From assembly GCF_004798935.1 (NCBI RefSeq), contig NZ_RAHT01000006.1:186001-250000 (forward strand): a DNA stretch of 64,000 nucleotides, given 5' to 3'. Numbering within the stretch: position 1 is the stretch's first letter; each line of letters opens with the position of its first letter. The notes below the pieces were generated by a model. It made no database searches and had not been told where the DNA came from. It saw nothing but the letters and a program-made list of their open reading frames with translations. Below, in pieces: positions 17,612-25,983 of the stretch. Source of the stretch: Ningiella ruwaisensis (lineage in GTDB: Bacteria > Pseudomonadota > Gammaproteobacteria > Enterobacterales > Alteromonadaceae). Position numbers and translations under genes: made by a program.

Positions 17612-18651
17612 TAAGATCTTAAGCTGGCAGAAAAATCAAGCATGCGATTGAGCGGGATCATCGCACGTTTGCGCAAAGCTTCATCTACAAAAATTTCTTT
17701 GCCTTGGGCATTTAGTAAAGCTTGATGCATGGCCTCTAAACCATTCATTGCCATCCAGGGGCAATTTGCACAACTTTTACAGGTTGCACCATTACCTGCG
17801 GTAGGCGCTTCAATAAGCGTCTTATCAGGCGCTAGCTGCTGCATTTTATAGAAAATGCCCTTATCTGTTGCAACAATAAAAGTATCGTTAGGAAGCGTTT
17901 GAGCGGCCTTTATAAGCTGAGAAGTAGACCCTACGGCATCAGCCATCTCCACCACGCTAGCTGGCGATTCAGGATGCACCAGAACAGCAGCATTTGGATA
18001 AAGATGCTTTGCAGTTTTAAGTGCTTGAGCAGAAAACTCATCGTGCACAATACACTCACCGTTCCACATGAGCATATCCGCGCCTGTTTCTTTTTGAATA
18101 TAAGCACCAAGATGCCTGTCAGGTGCCCAAATAATCTTTTTGCCCTGGCTGTCGAGATGCTCAACAATCTCCAGTGCTATTGAGGAAGTAACCACCCAAT
18201 CAGCACGCGCTTTTACGGCTGCTGAAGTATTTGCATACACAACAACGGTTCGGTCTGGGTGTGCATCACAAAACTCGGTGAACTCCTTCTCCGGGCAACC
18301 TAAATCAAGCGAGCAAGTTGCTTCCAGGGTTGGCATGATCACTTTCTTTTCAGGACTCAGTATTTTGGCCGTCTCACCCATAAACTTAACGCCTGCCACC
18401 ACAAGCGTTTCTGCACTATGGTCTCGACCAAAGCGCGCCATTTCAAGCGAATCAGACACACAACCACCCGTTTCCTCAGCCAAGGCCTGGATAACCGGGT
18501 CGGTATAATAATGCGCAACCAGCGCAGCATTGTTTTGTTTAAGAAGTGCTTTGATATCCGCTTTTAAAGCATCCGCCCTATCCTGAGTGAGCTTTTTAGG
18601 TTTTTCAGGGAAAGGAAATGAAATAGGCGCAATGCGCTCAGCTACATTCAT
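17611..18651 (-). CDS. nadA: Quinolinate synthase A
   Basis: The 346-residue enzyme matches the usual length. It condenses iminoaspartate with dihydroxyacetone phosphate to quinolinate in NAD synthesis, using a [4Fe-4S] cluster. Visible landmarks are VAHYYTDP near the N-terminus, [34 protein letters not shown], and the C-terminal [10 protein letters not shown] with the CxxCxxC motif seen in this branch of the family. It is the first gene of a two-gene operon with gss, and the stop overlaps the gss start by one base. That pairing is unusual, since nadA more often sits near tol-pal-cpoB. Here the tol-pal block is only 1.6 kb away, separated by the tRNA-Lys genes and accessory genes. Confidence 0.97.
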   Translation of the reverse strand: MNVAERIAPISFPFPEKPKKLTQDRADALKADIKALLKQNNAALVAHYYTDPVIQALAEETGGCVSDSLEMARFGRDHSAETLVVAGVKFMGETAKILSPEKKVIMPTLEATCSLDLGCPEKEFTEFCDAHPDRTVVVYANTSAAVKARADWVVTSSIALEIVEHLDSQGKKIIWAPDRHLGAYIQKETGADMLMWNGECIVHDEFSAQALKTAKHLYPNAAVLVHPESPASVVEMADAVGSTSQLIKAAQTLPNDTFIVATDKGIFYKMQQLAPDKTLIEAPTAGNGATCKSCANCPWMAMNGLEAMHQALLNAQGKEIFVDEALRKRAMIPLNRMLDFSASLRS

Positions 18652-18732
18652 AATCAGTAAATGTTTTTAAGTGGTCCGAGTATTATACCCGTGTGTCATA
18701 AAAAGTTCACCTTTAGCGCTTTAAATTTCATT

Positions 18733-19233
18733 TTAATTACCGCTGATAAATGTAATTAGAAGAAATGCTATTAAATTGTTAAAGGAATGCGGGATAAATG
18801 CGGCAAGAACAGCTATCCAGAACCCTTTGGGATACCAATTCACAAACGCATAATTAAAAATTATAAATCCACACAAAGTACCTAAAAATCGCTCTACATC
18901 AAATAAACCATGCAATATAGCCCATAAAAGAGCTGATAAATAAATGATTTGAGTGGGACTTAACTTACTTCGAAGGAGAAGGCAAACAAATAAACCGAGC
19001 AAAACCGATTCAAACATCGGTGCAAAAAGTATTAGCTCAATAAAACTTAATTCAAATAAAGGTTCATGATCTGCCGTTTGCACTTGCGTTGTAAATACAA
19101 GATGTGTAACCAAGGTCGCAAAAAAAGAAGCTAACAAGTTGCCTGCTACAGCCAAAATAGAAGCGACACAAGCATACTTAAAAAAATATTGCTTATTTTT
19201 ATTTTGAGTTGATTCAAGAGTGATGCAGATCAT
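18733..19233 (-). CDS. CPBP-like (Abi family) membrane protein, possible immunity protein
   Basis: A small, very hydrophobic protein of about 166 residues with several membrane segments. Three weak CPBP motifs can be read: Glu75 in APMFESVLLG (normally EExxxR), His108 in LLWAILHGLF, and His149 with Asn152/153 in IPHSFNNLIAF. CPBP proteins are intramembrane glutamic-type proteases; many small ones act in bacteriocin self-immunity or peptide processing. ATG 19233 is preferred; GTG 19290 would start inside the terminator hairpin and add 19 residues. It follows a 65-codon leader-like peptide gene. The gene is AT-richer than its neighbours, which hints at acquisition. The loss of the second Glu/Arg makes catalytic activity uncertain. 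Confidence 0.6.
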   Translation of the reverse strand: MICITLESTQNKNKQYFFKYACVASILAVAGNLLASFFATLVTHLVFTTQVQTADHEPLFELSFIELILFAPMFESVLLGLFVCLLLRSKLSPTQIIYLSALLWAILHGLFDVERFLGTLCGFIIFNYAFVNWYPKGFWIAVLAAFIPHSFNNLIAFLLITFISGN

Positions 19234-19261
19234 ATTTAGTAATTTTGAGTGTTTTAAAATA

Positions 19262-19290
19262 TAAAAATTAAAGTGCGGTACAAACCGCAC
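19262..19290 (-). terminator. Terminator between peptide gene and CPBP gene
   Basis: Read leftward, GTGCGGT-TTGT-ACCGCAC is a perfect 7-bp GC-rich stem followed by TTTAATTTTTAT. It begins 15 bases after the peptide stop and ends before the CPBP start. Such a leaky terminator would let the small peptide be made in excess over the membrane protein. Confidence 0.65.
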
Positions 19291-19305
19291 AACTTGGATC
19301 TTTAC

Positions 19306-19503
19306 TCAATTCCATTTGATACGTCGATTAAAGTTGTCCATTTGACCTCCACTACTTCGACGGGGAGGCGGAGTTATCTCACTTATAGCTGTCTCTAATA
19401 CACTATAGGCTGCTCCGCTACCCAACCATTTAAAGAAATTCTTTACAAGCGCAGCGCGTGCACCAACTACCTTCTCTATATCTGCATGTTGAATAATTTC
19501 CAT
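19306..19503 (-). CDS. Small leader-like peptide, candidate bacteriocin precursor
   Basis: The 65-codon gene has a clear ribosome site (AAGGAA) before its ATG at 19503. The N-terminus, MEIIQHADIEKVVGA, resembles double-glycine leaders (acidic residues, I-E-x-V, then GG/GA) removed by peptidase-containing ABC exporters. The presumed mature part begins RAALVKNFFKWLGSGAAY, an amphipathic cationic stretch with a G-S-G-A-A segment, then a Pro/Arg-rich tail (TPPPRR). A terminator and a CPBP-like membrane protein follow on the same strand, an arrangement seen in bacteriocin/immunity pairs. No exporter is present in the window. No family is recognised, and the function is inference. Confidence 0.5.
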   Translation of the reverse strand: MEIIQHADIEKVVGARAALVKNFFKWLGSGAAYSVLETAISEITPPPRRSSGGQMDNFNRRIKWN

Positions 19504-19700
19504 ATTGATGTTTCCTTATTTAATCCACTGTTGGAAAAAGCATAATAAGCCAAAAACAGTATGATTAAACTGTACCAAATAATTGAAATCATGATCGCTT
19601 AAGAGACCACTTTCTTGGATGGACATAGATGGTGCAATAAGAACGTTAAGAACGAGCGTATTCCATTTTAATGTGCCTCATTGCATTTGAATGGAGCGCT
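19504..19700 (-). promoter_or_regulatory. Upstream region of the leader-like peptide gene
   Basis: About 200 AT-rich bases. Reading leftward, TATTAT near 19542-19537 could be a -10 box. Just upstream, ACAGT (19556-19560) and ACTGT (19569-19573) form a small inverted repeat that could be an operator. I see nothing else coding here. Confidence 0.3.
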
Positions 19701-19833
19701 GAAAATCACTTATTCGCTATAAACAGCCTAGATATAAAAGTGTCGAAGTACATGGATGTACTTCGTCAAGCGGTCATGGACGACGCATAGCGTCTTTTAT
19801 ATCTAGGCTGTTTATAGCGAATAAGTGATTTTC
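19701..19833. repeat. Palindromic element copy 1: 40-bp perfect arms with structured core
   Basis: Bases 19701-19740 are the exact reverse complement of 19794-19833. The 53-base core holds CGAAGTACAT-GG-ATGTACTTCG, a perfect hairpin, then TCAAGCGGTCATGGACGA. The same core, with changes, occurs in opposite orientation at 30830-30884, but the arms there are different. The whole unit could fold as a long stem closing two small hairpins. It encodes no protein and has no transposase; it lies between the peptide gene and tRNA-Lys. Confidence 0.9.
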
Positions 19834-19847
19834 ATAAGCGGAATGAG

Positions 19848-19923
19848 TGGTGGGTCGTGCTGGATTCGAACCAGCGACCAATTGATTAAAAGTCAACTGC
19901 TCTACCAACTGAGCTAACGACCC
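19848..19923 (-). tRNA. tRNA-Lys (anticodon TTT), copy 1
   Basis: This 76-nt tRNA lies on the minus strand. It has acceptor stem GGGTCGT/ACGACCC, a D-arm AGCTCAGTTGGTAGAGC, loop CTTTTAA with anticodon TTT at 19890-19888, T-arm GGTTCGAATCC and an encoded CCA. It is identical to the copy at 20039-20114, which lies 115 bases upstream in the same direction. The palindromic element starts 14 bases beyond its 3' end. Confidence 0.97.
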
Positions 19924-20038
19924 ACTTAAATCTTTGCGCAGGCTGCAAAGGGCTTGCATACTGCGTTGGTTGTTTTAGAAGTTTCTGGCCTTCGCCACAA
20001 TGACGAAAAGGTACGTCAAACAATGCACTTCTAGAGAT

Positions 20039-20114
20039 TGGTGGGTCGTGCTGGATTCGAACCAGCGACCAATTGATTAAAAGTCAACTGCTCTACCAAC
20101 TGAGCTAACGACCC
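20039..20114 (-). tRNA. tRNA-Lys (anticodon TTT), copy 2
   Basis: This 76-nt tRNA is identical in sequence to copy 1 and is the upstream member of a tandem pair, probably on one transcript. The 115-base spacer is not a duplicate of other sequence seen here. Both lie downstream of the tol-pal-cpoB operon, a frequent tRNA position in gammaproteobacteria. Confidence 0.97.
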
Positions 20115-20290
20115 AATCTTTGTAGTGAATACGAGGCTACTTCTTAGCGGTGTATAACTACACGTTTCAACATCTGCCGCAACGGGCGCATATAATACTT
20201 AAAACGAACCTCGGTGCAACCTTTTAATGCGATTTTTACGATAAAAATCAGCAATCGTGCGGAAAGTGAACAAAGCACTTGGCTAATCGA

Positions 20291-21100
20291 TTAACCGTTA
20301 GCCAATTGCTCGTTGGATAAGCGTGCAGGTGTACTGTTCGGATATTCCGATACAACCTGTTCAAAATAGCGCTTTGCCAGCGCCGCATTACCTTGAGATT
20401 TGGCAATCATGCCAAGCTTCAACAAAGAATCTGCCCGCTTTGGTGAGTCTGCAAATTTATTTGCTACTTGCTCAAACTGTACCTTTGCTTCTTCCCAACT
20501 CTGATTATTGTACAACAGCTGGCCGAGCCAATAATGCGCATTATCGGTCAAGTCAGATTGTGGATATCGAGATAAAAAACTTTGAAAGGCAGGAATTGCT
20601 CGTTCGTAATCGCGCTCTTGCAATATTAAATTTACTGCTGCTTGATACGCATCTTGCTCGCTTTGTGCAGGTACAGACACGGGCACTTGAGATGCGCTTC
20701 CTTGTCCACTGCCGGCAGAGCCGATATTGCCAGCAACGTTAGCGCTTTGTTGCTGCAAATTCTCAAAGCGTCTGTCGAGTTCTAAAAATAACTCTCGCTG
20801 TCGCTCCAGAATTTTTTCCAACTGATGATTATGGAGCTCAATTGAGCCTCGTATACCATCTACATCAGCTTGGAGCATATCTAACTGTTGTTGCATACGT
20901 TGCTGCGTATTTGAACGGGATTCGACAATTCGCTCAATTACGGCCAAGCGGGTTTCCAAATCAGAAACTGTTGGCGTCGCAGAAGTATTTACGGAACTTG
21001 CAGGTGTTTGGCTTTGACTATTGACATCAACAACCGGTGCCTGCGCAAGGCAGGCACCAGAAGCGAGTAACAATAGTGTACTTGTTATAGATAACTTCAT
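20291..21100 (-). CDS. cpoB: Cell division coordinator CpoB (YbgF)
   Basis: The 269-residue periplasmic protein has a signal peptide (ending near CLAQA), an N-terminal trimerising coiled coil (about 45-115; LETRLAVIERIVESRSNTQQ) and C-terminal TPRs (about 145-265; QDAYQAAVNLI, YPQSDLTDNAHYWLGQLLY, SPKRADSLLKLGMIA). CpoB links the Tol complex to PBP1b during constriction. It is the last gene of ybgC-tolQRAB-pal-cpoB and starts 3 bases after the pal stop, so it is translated from the same message. Downstream, only a weak AT hairpin (GATTTTTA-CGA-TAAAAATC, 20231-20249) is seen. Confidence 0.95.
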   Translation of the reverse strand: MKLSITSTLLLLASGACLAQAPVVDVNSQSQTPASSVNTSATPTVSDLETRLAVIERIVESRSNTQQRMQQQLDMLQADVDGIRGSIELHNHQLEKILERQRELFLELDRRFENLQQQSANVAGNIGSAGSGQGSASQVPVSVPAQSEQDAYQAAVNLILQERDYERAIPAFQSFLSRYPQSDLTDNAHYWLGQLLYNNQSWEEAKVQFEQVANKFADSPKRADSLLKLGMIAKSQGNAALAKRYFEQVVSEYPNSTPARLSNEQLANG

Positions 21101-21103
21101 CTA

Positions 21104-21670
21104 TTACTGGTAAACCACTACAGCGCGACGGTTTTGAGCAAATGCATACTCAGAGCTACCCATTACCGCAGGCTTTTCTTCACCGTAAGATACAACAGAG
21201 ATTTGTGAGCCAGATACACCTTCATTCATCAAAAAGGTTTCAACGGCTTGTGCTCGACGCTCACCCAAGGCAATATTGTACTCAGGCGTACCGCGGCTGT
21301 CGGTATGACCTTCAATTACCACGTTTTGATTTGGATTTTTTACTAAAAACTCTGCGTGTTTTCTCAAAACCGGGAAAAACTCAGATTTAATAGTAGAGCG
21401 GTCAAAATCAAAATAAACGGTTTGTTGCGCTTCAAGCTCAGCTTTTTCTTGCTCTAACATTTCTTTGGCGCGACGCATTTGTTCTGCTGCAGCGGCTTCT
21501 GCCTGTGCTTTCGCTTCTGCAGCTTCACGCTCTGCCTGAGCAGCTTGTTCAGCGGCTACGCGGTTACGTTCTGCTTCTAGCTCTTCTTCAGATGGACCTG
21601 ATGAACACGCCATCAAGGTAATGGCAGGTAGCGCAATTAAAAGCGTTTTAAATTTGTTTTTAGTAAGCAT
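21104..21670 (-). CDS. pal: Peptidoglycan-associated lipoprotein Pal
   Basis: The 188-residue lipoprotein has a lipobox ending at Cys22 (ITLMAC), an unusually long Glu/Ala-rich helix (about 28-80) and a C-terminal OmpA-like domain (about 83-188) with VYFDFDRSTIK, VIEGHTDSRGTPEYN and LGERRAQAV for peptidoglycan binding. It sits in the outer membrane and binds TolB and peptidoglycan. The charged helix is longer than in E. coli Pal and resembles versions in Alteromonas relatives. Its position between tolB and cpoB is conserved. Confidence 0.96.
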   Translation of the reverse strand: MLTKNKFKTLLIALPAITLMACSSGPSEEELEAERNRVAAEQAAQAEREAAEAKAQAEAAAAEQMRRAKEMLEQEKAELEAQQTVYFDFDRSTIKSEFFPVLRKHAEFLVKNPNQNVVIEGHTDSRGTPEYNIALGERRAQAVETFLMNEGVSGSQISVVSYGEEKPAVMGSSEYAFAQNRRAVVVYQ

Positions 21671-21735
21671 GCTAATAAGTCCTTATTTCTAACGTTCTTT
21701 ATATTGTTTGCTATGATGTTTTTATCATAACAATA

Positions 21736-23127
21736 TTATAATAAAAATGGTGACCAACTTGGCGATTTTACCTGCCCATTCGCTGCCGGTAATAGCGCTT
21801 TAAACCGACCATCTAATGATACAAGTGATAACACTTGCTTCCCTTCATGCAACGTAGAGTAAATAATCATACTCCCGTTTGGTGCAATACTGGGTGATTC
21901 ATCCAGATAAGTCCTAGTTAACACCAACATATTACCATTTTGCAAGTTTTGTCGTGCAATATGATAATCGCCTTGCGTTCTATTTACGACAACTAAATTC
22001 TGGTTGTCGGGTGAAATAGAAGCGCCAAGATTCATTTCCCCTTCAAAAGTAAGCCTCCGCGGACGCTTAGTATCTAAATCTACTTGATAAATCTGCGGTT
22101 TTCCACCCCGTTCGGAACTAAATATGAGGCTTTTACCGTCTGGAGACCAACTTGGTTCAGTATCGATGGTCCGATTTCGCGTAATTCTTTCCAATTGCCT
22201 GGTGGCCAAATCCATCACGTAAATTTCTGGATTACCGTCTTTGGAAAGCACCATCGCAAGCTTTTTTCCATCCGGTGAAAAGGCCGGTGAACCATTGATA
22301 CCCGGAAAATCCGTTACCAACTGTCGCTGCGTCGTATAAATATCCTGAATAAAAATCTGCGACTTTTTGTTTTCAAAAGATACGTAAGCCAGTTTATTGC
22401 CATCTGGTGACCAAGCAGGCGACATGAGCGGCTCAGGCGATGATAATAAACGGGTTTCGTTTTCACCGTCGTAATCTGAAATGACTAATTGGTATGGTAA
22501 GGCATTCGTTTCTCGGTCTCGAACAATGACATATGCAATACGTGTTAAAAATGCTCCGCGCTCGCCGGTAAGCGCTTCGTAAACCACATCGCTGATAATA
22601 TGTGCGTACTGTCTGAAATCTTCCGCATTGATAATTTTTTCACGTGATTCAATGATGTGATCTTTACTCATCACCAGCTGGCCATTTTGTAATGCTTTTG
22701 ATTGCCCGCCTGTAATTTGTGCACGAAGCACATCAATCAGCTGAAACGACACTCGATACTGATTATTGCCGCGCGCTTCTATGCTGCCAACAAGTACGGT
22801 ATCAATACCCTTATCTGCCCAGGCATTGTAGTTCACCTCATCATCTGCTGTGGGGAATTGAGGCATATCTGACAAACCCATTGGGTTAAATTTGCCGCTG
22901 CGACGCAAATTGTTTGTGATCACCTCAGAGATATCCTCGGGCAGTGTAGAAGTGCCATTCCATTTAAACGGCACAACTGCAATAGGACGGGCATTGTTCA
23001 TCCCTTGTGTGATCACAATTTCCAATTTGGCATTGGAAAGATTCGAAAAACTCAACAAAGACAAGACGCATAGCAGCATCAACAATGGTAGAGATAAGCT
23101 AGCGCGCGAAACCCCTTTTGTATTCAT
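21736..23127 (-). CDS. tolB: Tol-Pal system beta-propeller protein TolB
   Basis: The 463-residue periplasmic protein has a signal peptide (to about residue 33, SNA), an N-terminal alpha/beta domain (about 35-195; [23 protein letters not shown]) and a C-terminal six-bladed propeller with repeated WSPDGxxLAYVS-type motifs ([46 protein letters not shown]). It binds Pal and, through its N-terminus, TolA. Its start overlaps the tolA stop by one base (TAATG), indicating coupled translation. The signal region is longer than usual. Confidence 0.97.
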   Translation of the reverse strand: MNTKGVSRASLSLPLLMLLCVLSLLSFSNLSNAKLEIVITQGMNNARPIAVVPFKWNGTSTLPEDISEVITNNLRRSGKFNPMGLSDMPQFPTADDEVNYNAWADKGIDTVLVGSIEARGNNQYRVSFQLIDVLRAQITGGQSKALQNGQLVMSKDHIIESREKIINAEDFRQYAHIISDVVYEALTGERGAFLTRIAYVIVRDRETNALPYQLVISDYDGENETRLLSSPEPLMSPAWSPDGNKLAYVSFENKKSQIFIQDIYTTQRQLVTDFPGINGSPAFSPDGKKLAMVLSKDGNPEIYVMDLATRQLERITRNRTIDTEPSWSPDGKSLIFSSERGGKPQIYQVDLDTKRPRRLTFEGEMNLGASISPDNQNLVVVNRTQGDYHIARQNLQNGNMLVLTRTYLDESPSIAPNGSMIIYSTLHEGKQVLSLVSLDGRFKALLPAANGQVKSPSWSPFLL

Positions 23128-24032
23128 TATAACTCCGGACTCACTGTAATATTAAAATCTCTAAACTCGGCATACACGGCAGGGTCTTTCGACATCGGCA
23201 GTGTAGCAGGACGCAACACGGCGGCACTAGAGGCGCGACATAAGGCGTCGTTACCATCAAGCACACGCACATCTATGACCAATCCATCAGGCGCAAGACG
23301 CACATTCAAACGGCAGGTTCTGCCAACAAAGCTCTCAAAATCAAATAAATTCTGAACAATCGTTTGATGAATAAGCGCTTGGTACTTCTCAACCTCACTC
23401 ATTACCCTGCGCTGATTCGCTGCATTAAGCGCAGCTTGCTCTTGAGCAAGCTGCTCTTCCATTTCGCGCTGTTGCTGCGCCTGGCGCTGTTTTTCTTCTT
23501 CTAATTTCCGCTGCATTTCAGCTTCACGCTTGCGCTGCTCTTCCAAGGTTCTTTGACGCTCGGCTTCAGCGCGCTCTTGTGCCTGTTTTTCTTTAAGCGC
23601 CTGTTCTTCTCGCTTCTTCTTGGCCGCAGCTTCTGCCTTGCGTTTACGTTCACGCTCGGCAGCTGCTTGTTGCTCTTGCTGACGCTGTTTTTCCAATGCT
23701 TTTTGCCTGGCGGCAGCTTCAGCCTGCGCTTGCTGTCGCTTTTGATCCGCAATAGCCTGCGCATCTATAAACACCGCTTGAATCGGCTGGGCAGGTGCCT
23801 GGGATGCAAAACTTACGGTGGCCTTTGGCGAAAAACTAACAGACACCACTAAAAGCACCACAACAACAGCATGAAGCGCAATAGAAATCATCAGCGCCTT
23901 ATTTTCATTCATGAATGAAGCACTAAATAAAGAATCTTTTACATAAGATGAGTCGTCCGCAAGCTCTCTCTCAACCGGTTCACTTATGACCGATTTTGGC
24001 GGTTTATTCATCTCATTTAGCTTATCGCTCAT
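23127..24032 (-). CDS. tolA: Tol-Pal system inner-membrane protein TolA
   Basis: The 301-residue protein has a cytoplasmic N-terminus of about 46 residues, one membrane helix ([20 protein letters not shown]), a long Lys/Arg/Glu/Gln/Ala coiled coil (about 85-215) spanning the periplasm, and a compact C-terminal domain (about 215-301) with two Cys ([19 protein letters not shown]). It transmits proton-motive energy from TolQR to TolB-Pal. The cytoplasmic extension is longer than the roughly 13 residues in E. coli; the first start is kept because no later in-frame start has a better ribosome site. Confidence 0.95.
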   Translation of the reverse strand: MSDKLNEMNKPPKSVISEPVERELADDSSYVKDSLFSASFMNENKALMISIALHAVVVVLLVVSVSFSPKATVSFASQAPAQPIQAVFIDAQAIADQKRQQAQAEAAARQKALEKQRQQEQQAAAERERKRKAEAAAKKKREEQALKEKQAQERAEAERQRTLEEQRKREAEMQRKLEEEKQRQAQQQREMEEQLAQEQAALNAANQRRVMSEVEKYQALIHQTIVQNLFDFESFVGRTCRLNVRLAPDGLVIDVRVLDGNDALCRASSAAVLRPATLPMSKDPAVYAEFRDFNITVSPEL

Positions 24033-24103
24033 TGCGTTTTTGCTTATCGTTTAACATATATTGTTTGCGCCTGCACTCTCGTACACTCATATCCATTTAG
24101 GGA

Positions 24104-24523
24104 TTATGCATTCGGGTCGGTCATCAGGCCAACAGAAGGCGCGCCTGAATTTTGTAACAACACCATCAAATCAATCACTTTCTCGTAAGAAATATTTCTA
24201 TCGCCGTTAACCACCACTGGAATACTCGGATCAACCTGCAAGCGGGTTTTGACAATAGCTGCAATATCTTGGGGCGGCATGGGCGATTCAGGGTTGTCGC
24301 CCACATTGATGTAATACTGACCTTGCGCATCAATAGAGACAATCATGATGGTTTCTTCGTCTGTTTCAAGCGTTTGTGCCTGCGCTTTTGGCAAATCGAC
24401 ATTTACGCCTTGAGCAATAACCGAAGCCGTTGCCATAAAAATAATTAGCAATACCAACATAACATCGATATAGGGCACTACGTTCATTTCTGACACTGGG
24501 CGGCGTCTGCGTCGTTGATACAT
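24104..24523 (-). CDS. tolR: Tol-Pal system protein TolR (ExbD family)
   Basis: The 139-residue protein has a basic N-terminus (QRRRRRPVSEMNVVPYIDVML), a single membrane helix (about 18-40) carrying the family Asp in PYIDVMLVLLIIFMA, and a periplasmic domain ending at residue 139. It forms the TolQR proton channel that energises TolA. It is the third gene of the tol operon, 15 bases after tolQ and 71 bases before tolA. Confidence 0.96.
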   Translation of the reverse strand: MYQRRRRRPVSEMNVVPYIDVMLVLLIIFMATASVIAQGVNVDLPKAQAQTLETDEETIMIVSIDAQGQYYINVGDNPESPMPPQDIAAIVKTRLQVDPSIPVVVNGDRNISYEKVIDLMVLLQNSGAPSVGLMTDPNA

Positions 24524-24538
24524 GGTAATAGCCTCTGC

Positions 24539-25207
24539 TTAGTTTCGGCTCGCCATGGCTTGGCGATTAAGAATGGCAGAAAACTCTTCCATGAAATTTC
24601 CATACGCGTTTTCAAGCTTTTCGACCTTGGTCGAGAAACGATTGTACGCTACATAGGCCGGAATGGCCGCAAAAAGACCGATGGCGGTTGCGATCAGTGC
24701 TTCTGCAATGCCCGGCGCAACCATTTGTAGTGTTGCCTGTTTGACTTGCCCAAGCGCAATAAATGCAGTCATGATCCCGTAAACCGTACCAAGCAAGCCA
24801 ATATAAGGAGAGATAGAGCCAACCGTCGCTAAAAAGGGTAAGCGAGTTTCCAGCTCGTCAACTTCGCGCGACATTGCAACGCGCATCGCGCGATATGTGC
24901 CATCTGTTATCGCTTCTGGCGTTAAATTACCCACCTTTCTTGCACGGACATATTCTTTGAACCCTGAGCAGAAAATGAGTGAGCAACCGAAAATATTGTC
25001 TCGCTGTGATAAGTCTGCATAAAGGTTATTGAGGTCGGCTCCCGACCAGAATGAATCTTCAAATTCCCGAAGTTCTGCCTGCGCGGATTTAAGCGCGGCA
25101 TTTCGCTGAAATATAAACGCCCAGCTAGTAATTGACATGCCCAACAATAAAAGCATGATAAGTTGAACAACAAGGCTGGCTTCCAGTATTAGACTGGCAA
25201 TTGACAT
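24539..25207 (-). CDS. tolQ: Tol-Pal system proton channel TolQ (ExbB family)
   Basis: The protein of about 222 residues has three membrane helices and the MotA/ExbB signature in the second half ([38 protein letters not shown]). It is the stator of the Tol motor at the division site. ATG 25207 is chosen; it lies one base after the ybgC TGA, so translation is probably coupled. A GTG at 25219 would extend it by four residues and overlap ybgC. Confidence 0.96.
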   Translation of the reverse strand: MSIASLILEASLVVQLIMLLLLGMSITSWAFIFQRNAALKSAQAELREFEDSFWSGADLNNLYADLSQRDNIFGCSLIFCSGFKEYVRARKVGNLTPEAITDGTYRAMRVAMSREVDELETRLPFLATVGSISPYIGLLGTVYGIMTAFIALGQVKQATLQMVAPGIAEALIATAIGLFAAIPAYVAYNRFSTKVEKLENAYGNFMEEFSAILNRQAMASRN

Positions 25208-25208
25208 A

Positions 25209-25613
25209 TCAGTGGTCACTGCGCATTTCCCTCAAAAGTTCGCTTGGTATCTTACAGGGCAATTTGGTGCGAGTATCAATGCACCCAATTTTTACCCTTG
25301 CTTCAACCAAACATTCATTTTTATTGTTATAAACAGCCTGATCACAAACCAGACTGACACGCTTAATTGTAACTGGCTCACAAGTAACTGTTAAGACCTC
25401 ATCCAACACAGCGCTTTTACGATAATTAATATTGAGTGCTTTGACGACAAAAGCGATAGATTGTTCCAACAATTTTTGTTGGTCTCCACCGATTGCTCTC
25501 ACCCAGTCTGAACGCGCCCTTTCAAAGTAGCGCAAATAGTTAGCGTGATACACAATACCACCGGCATCTGTGTCCTCAAAATACACCCTAAATTTTGTAT
25601 CAAATTTTTTCAT
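25209..25613 (-). CDS. ybgC: Acyl-CoA thioesterase YbgC, Tol operon
   Basis: The 134-residue hotdog-fold thioesterase has the signature [20 protein letters not shown], with the catalytic Asp16 in TDAGG. It hydrolyses acyl-CoA or acyl-ACP in the cytoplasm and is thought to link lipid metabolism to the Tol system. It is the first gene of the operon; the promoter must lie in the AT-rich bases 25614-25690 upstream. Confidence 0.95.
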   Translation of the reverse strand: MKKFDTKFRVYFEDTDAGGIVYHANYLRYFERARSDWVRAIGGDQQKLLEQSIAFVVKALNINYRKSAVLDEVLTVTCEPVTIKRVSLVCDQAVYNNKNECLVEARVKIGCIDTRTKLPCKIPSELLREMRSDH

Positions 25614-25676
25614 GTAAAATTTTTAATAATTTCTGGAAATATGTTAATAAAATGCTAATCACTTTACTATATGCGG

Positions 25677-25866
25677 ACTAGATGAAATTTAGTATTTTAT
25701 TAGCATTAGATTTTTTAATATCTAAATTAAAATTTATTCACTTGTCTGACCATCAAAAATTCGTAATATACGCATCAAGACGAAGTGAGCAGCTATCTGT
25801 TTGTTCGTGTTTCATGGATTCCCTTCCGTTGATTATTTTTAGCCCGCTTTTTGCGGGCTTTTTTTG
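25677..25866 (+). ncRNA. Candidate intergenic small RNA ending at orphan terminator
   Basis: A strong rightward terminator has no rightward gene in front of it, so something unannotated is likely transcribed rightward. A -10-like TACTAT lies at 25665-25670, but no good -35 is seen. The putative transcript of about 190 nt would start near 25677 and lie antisense to nothing annotated. The evidence is only the orphan terminator and a weak -10. Confidence 0.25.
25841..25865 (+). terminator. Orphan rightward rho-independent terminator
   Basis: AGCCCGC-TTTTT-GCGGGCT forms a perfect 7-bp stem followed by TTTTTTT on the plus strand. On the minus strand the stem is followed by A residues, so it cannot serve ruvB. 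Both neighbouring genes read leftward. Confidence 0.85.
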
Positions 25867-25983
25867 CGCTTTCTTTGCTCTTTTTTTACGCCTTATTCGG
25901 CACACCTTGCTGCGTTTTGGATTTTTGCGCGATTCATAGAGGTTTCAGAGCCTTATCTTCACGTAAAATCAACGCTCTTAAGA

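Larger units (their letters stand above)
25614..25983. other. Intergenic region ybgC / ruvB
   Basis: 370 bases between two leftward operons. It holds the ybgC promoter region, a rightward terminator (25841-25865) and possibly a small RNA (separate entries). An 85-codon rightward frame (25682-25939) runs through the terminator and is not credible as a gene. I see no terminator facing ruvB. Confidence 0.5.

Noticed and set aside
19774-19959. 61-codon leftward frame over tRNA-Lys
   Set aside because: The translation SLAQLVEQLTFNQLVAGSNP is the usual spurious reading of a tRNA gene; the tRNA itself explains the sequence.
19848-20114. Tandem tRNA-Lys genes as attachment-site duplication of an integrated element
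   Set aside because: Both are full-length, identical tRNAs in tandem with no integrase between or beside them; a simple tRNA gene pair fits better.
20231-20249. AT hairpin after cpoB as the operon terminator
   Set aside because: The stem is almost only A-T pairs with no following T run, so it is unlikely to terminate well.
25682-25939. 85-codon rightward frame between ybgC and ruvB
   Set aside because: It runs straight through a strong terminator and its hydrophobic end is the T-rich terminator region.
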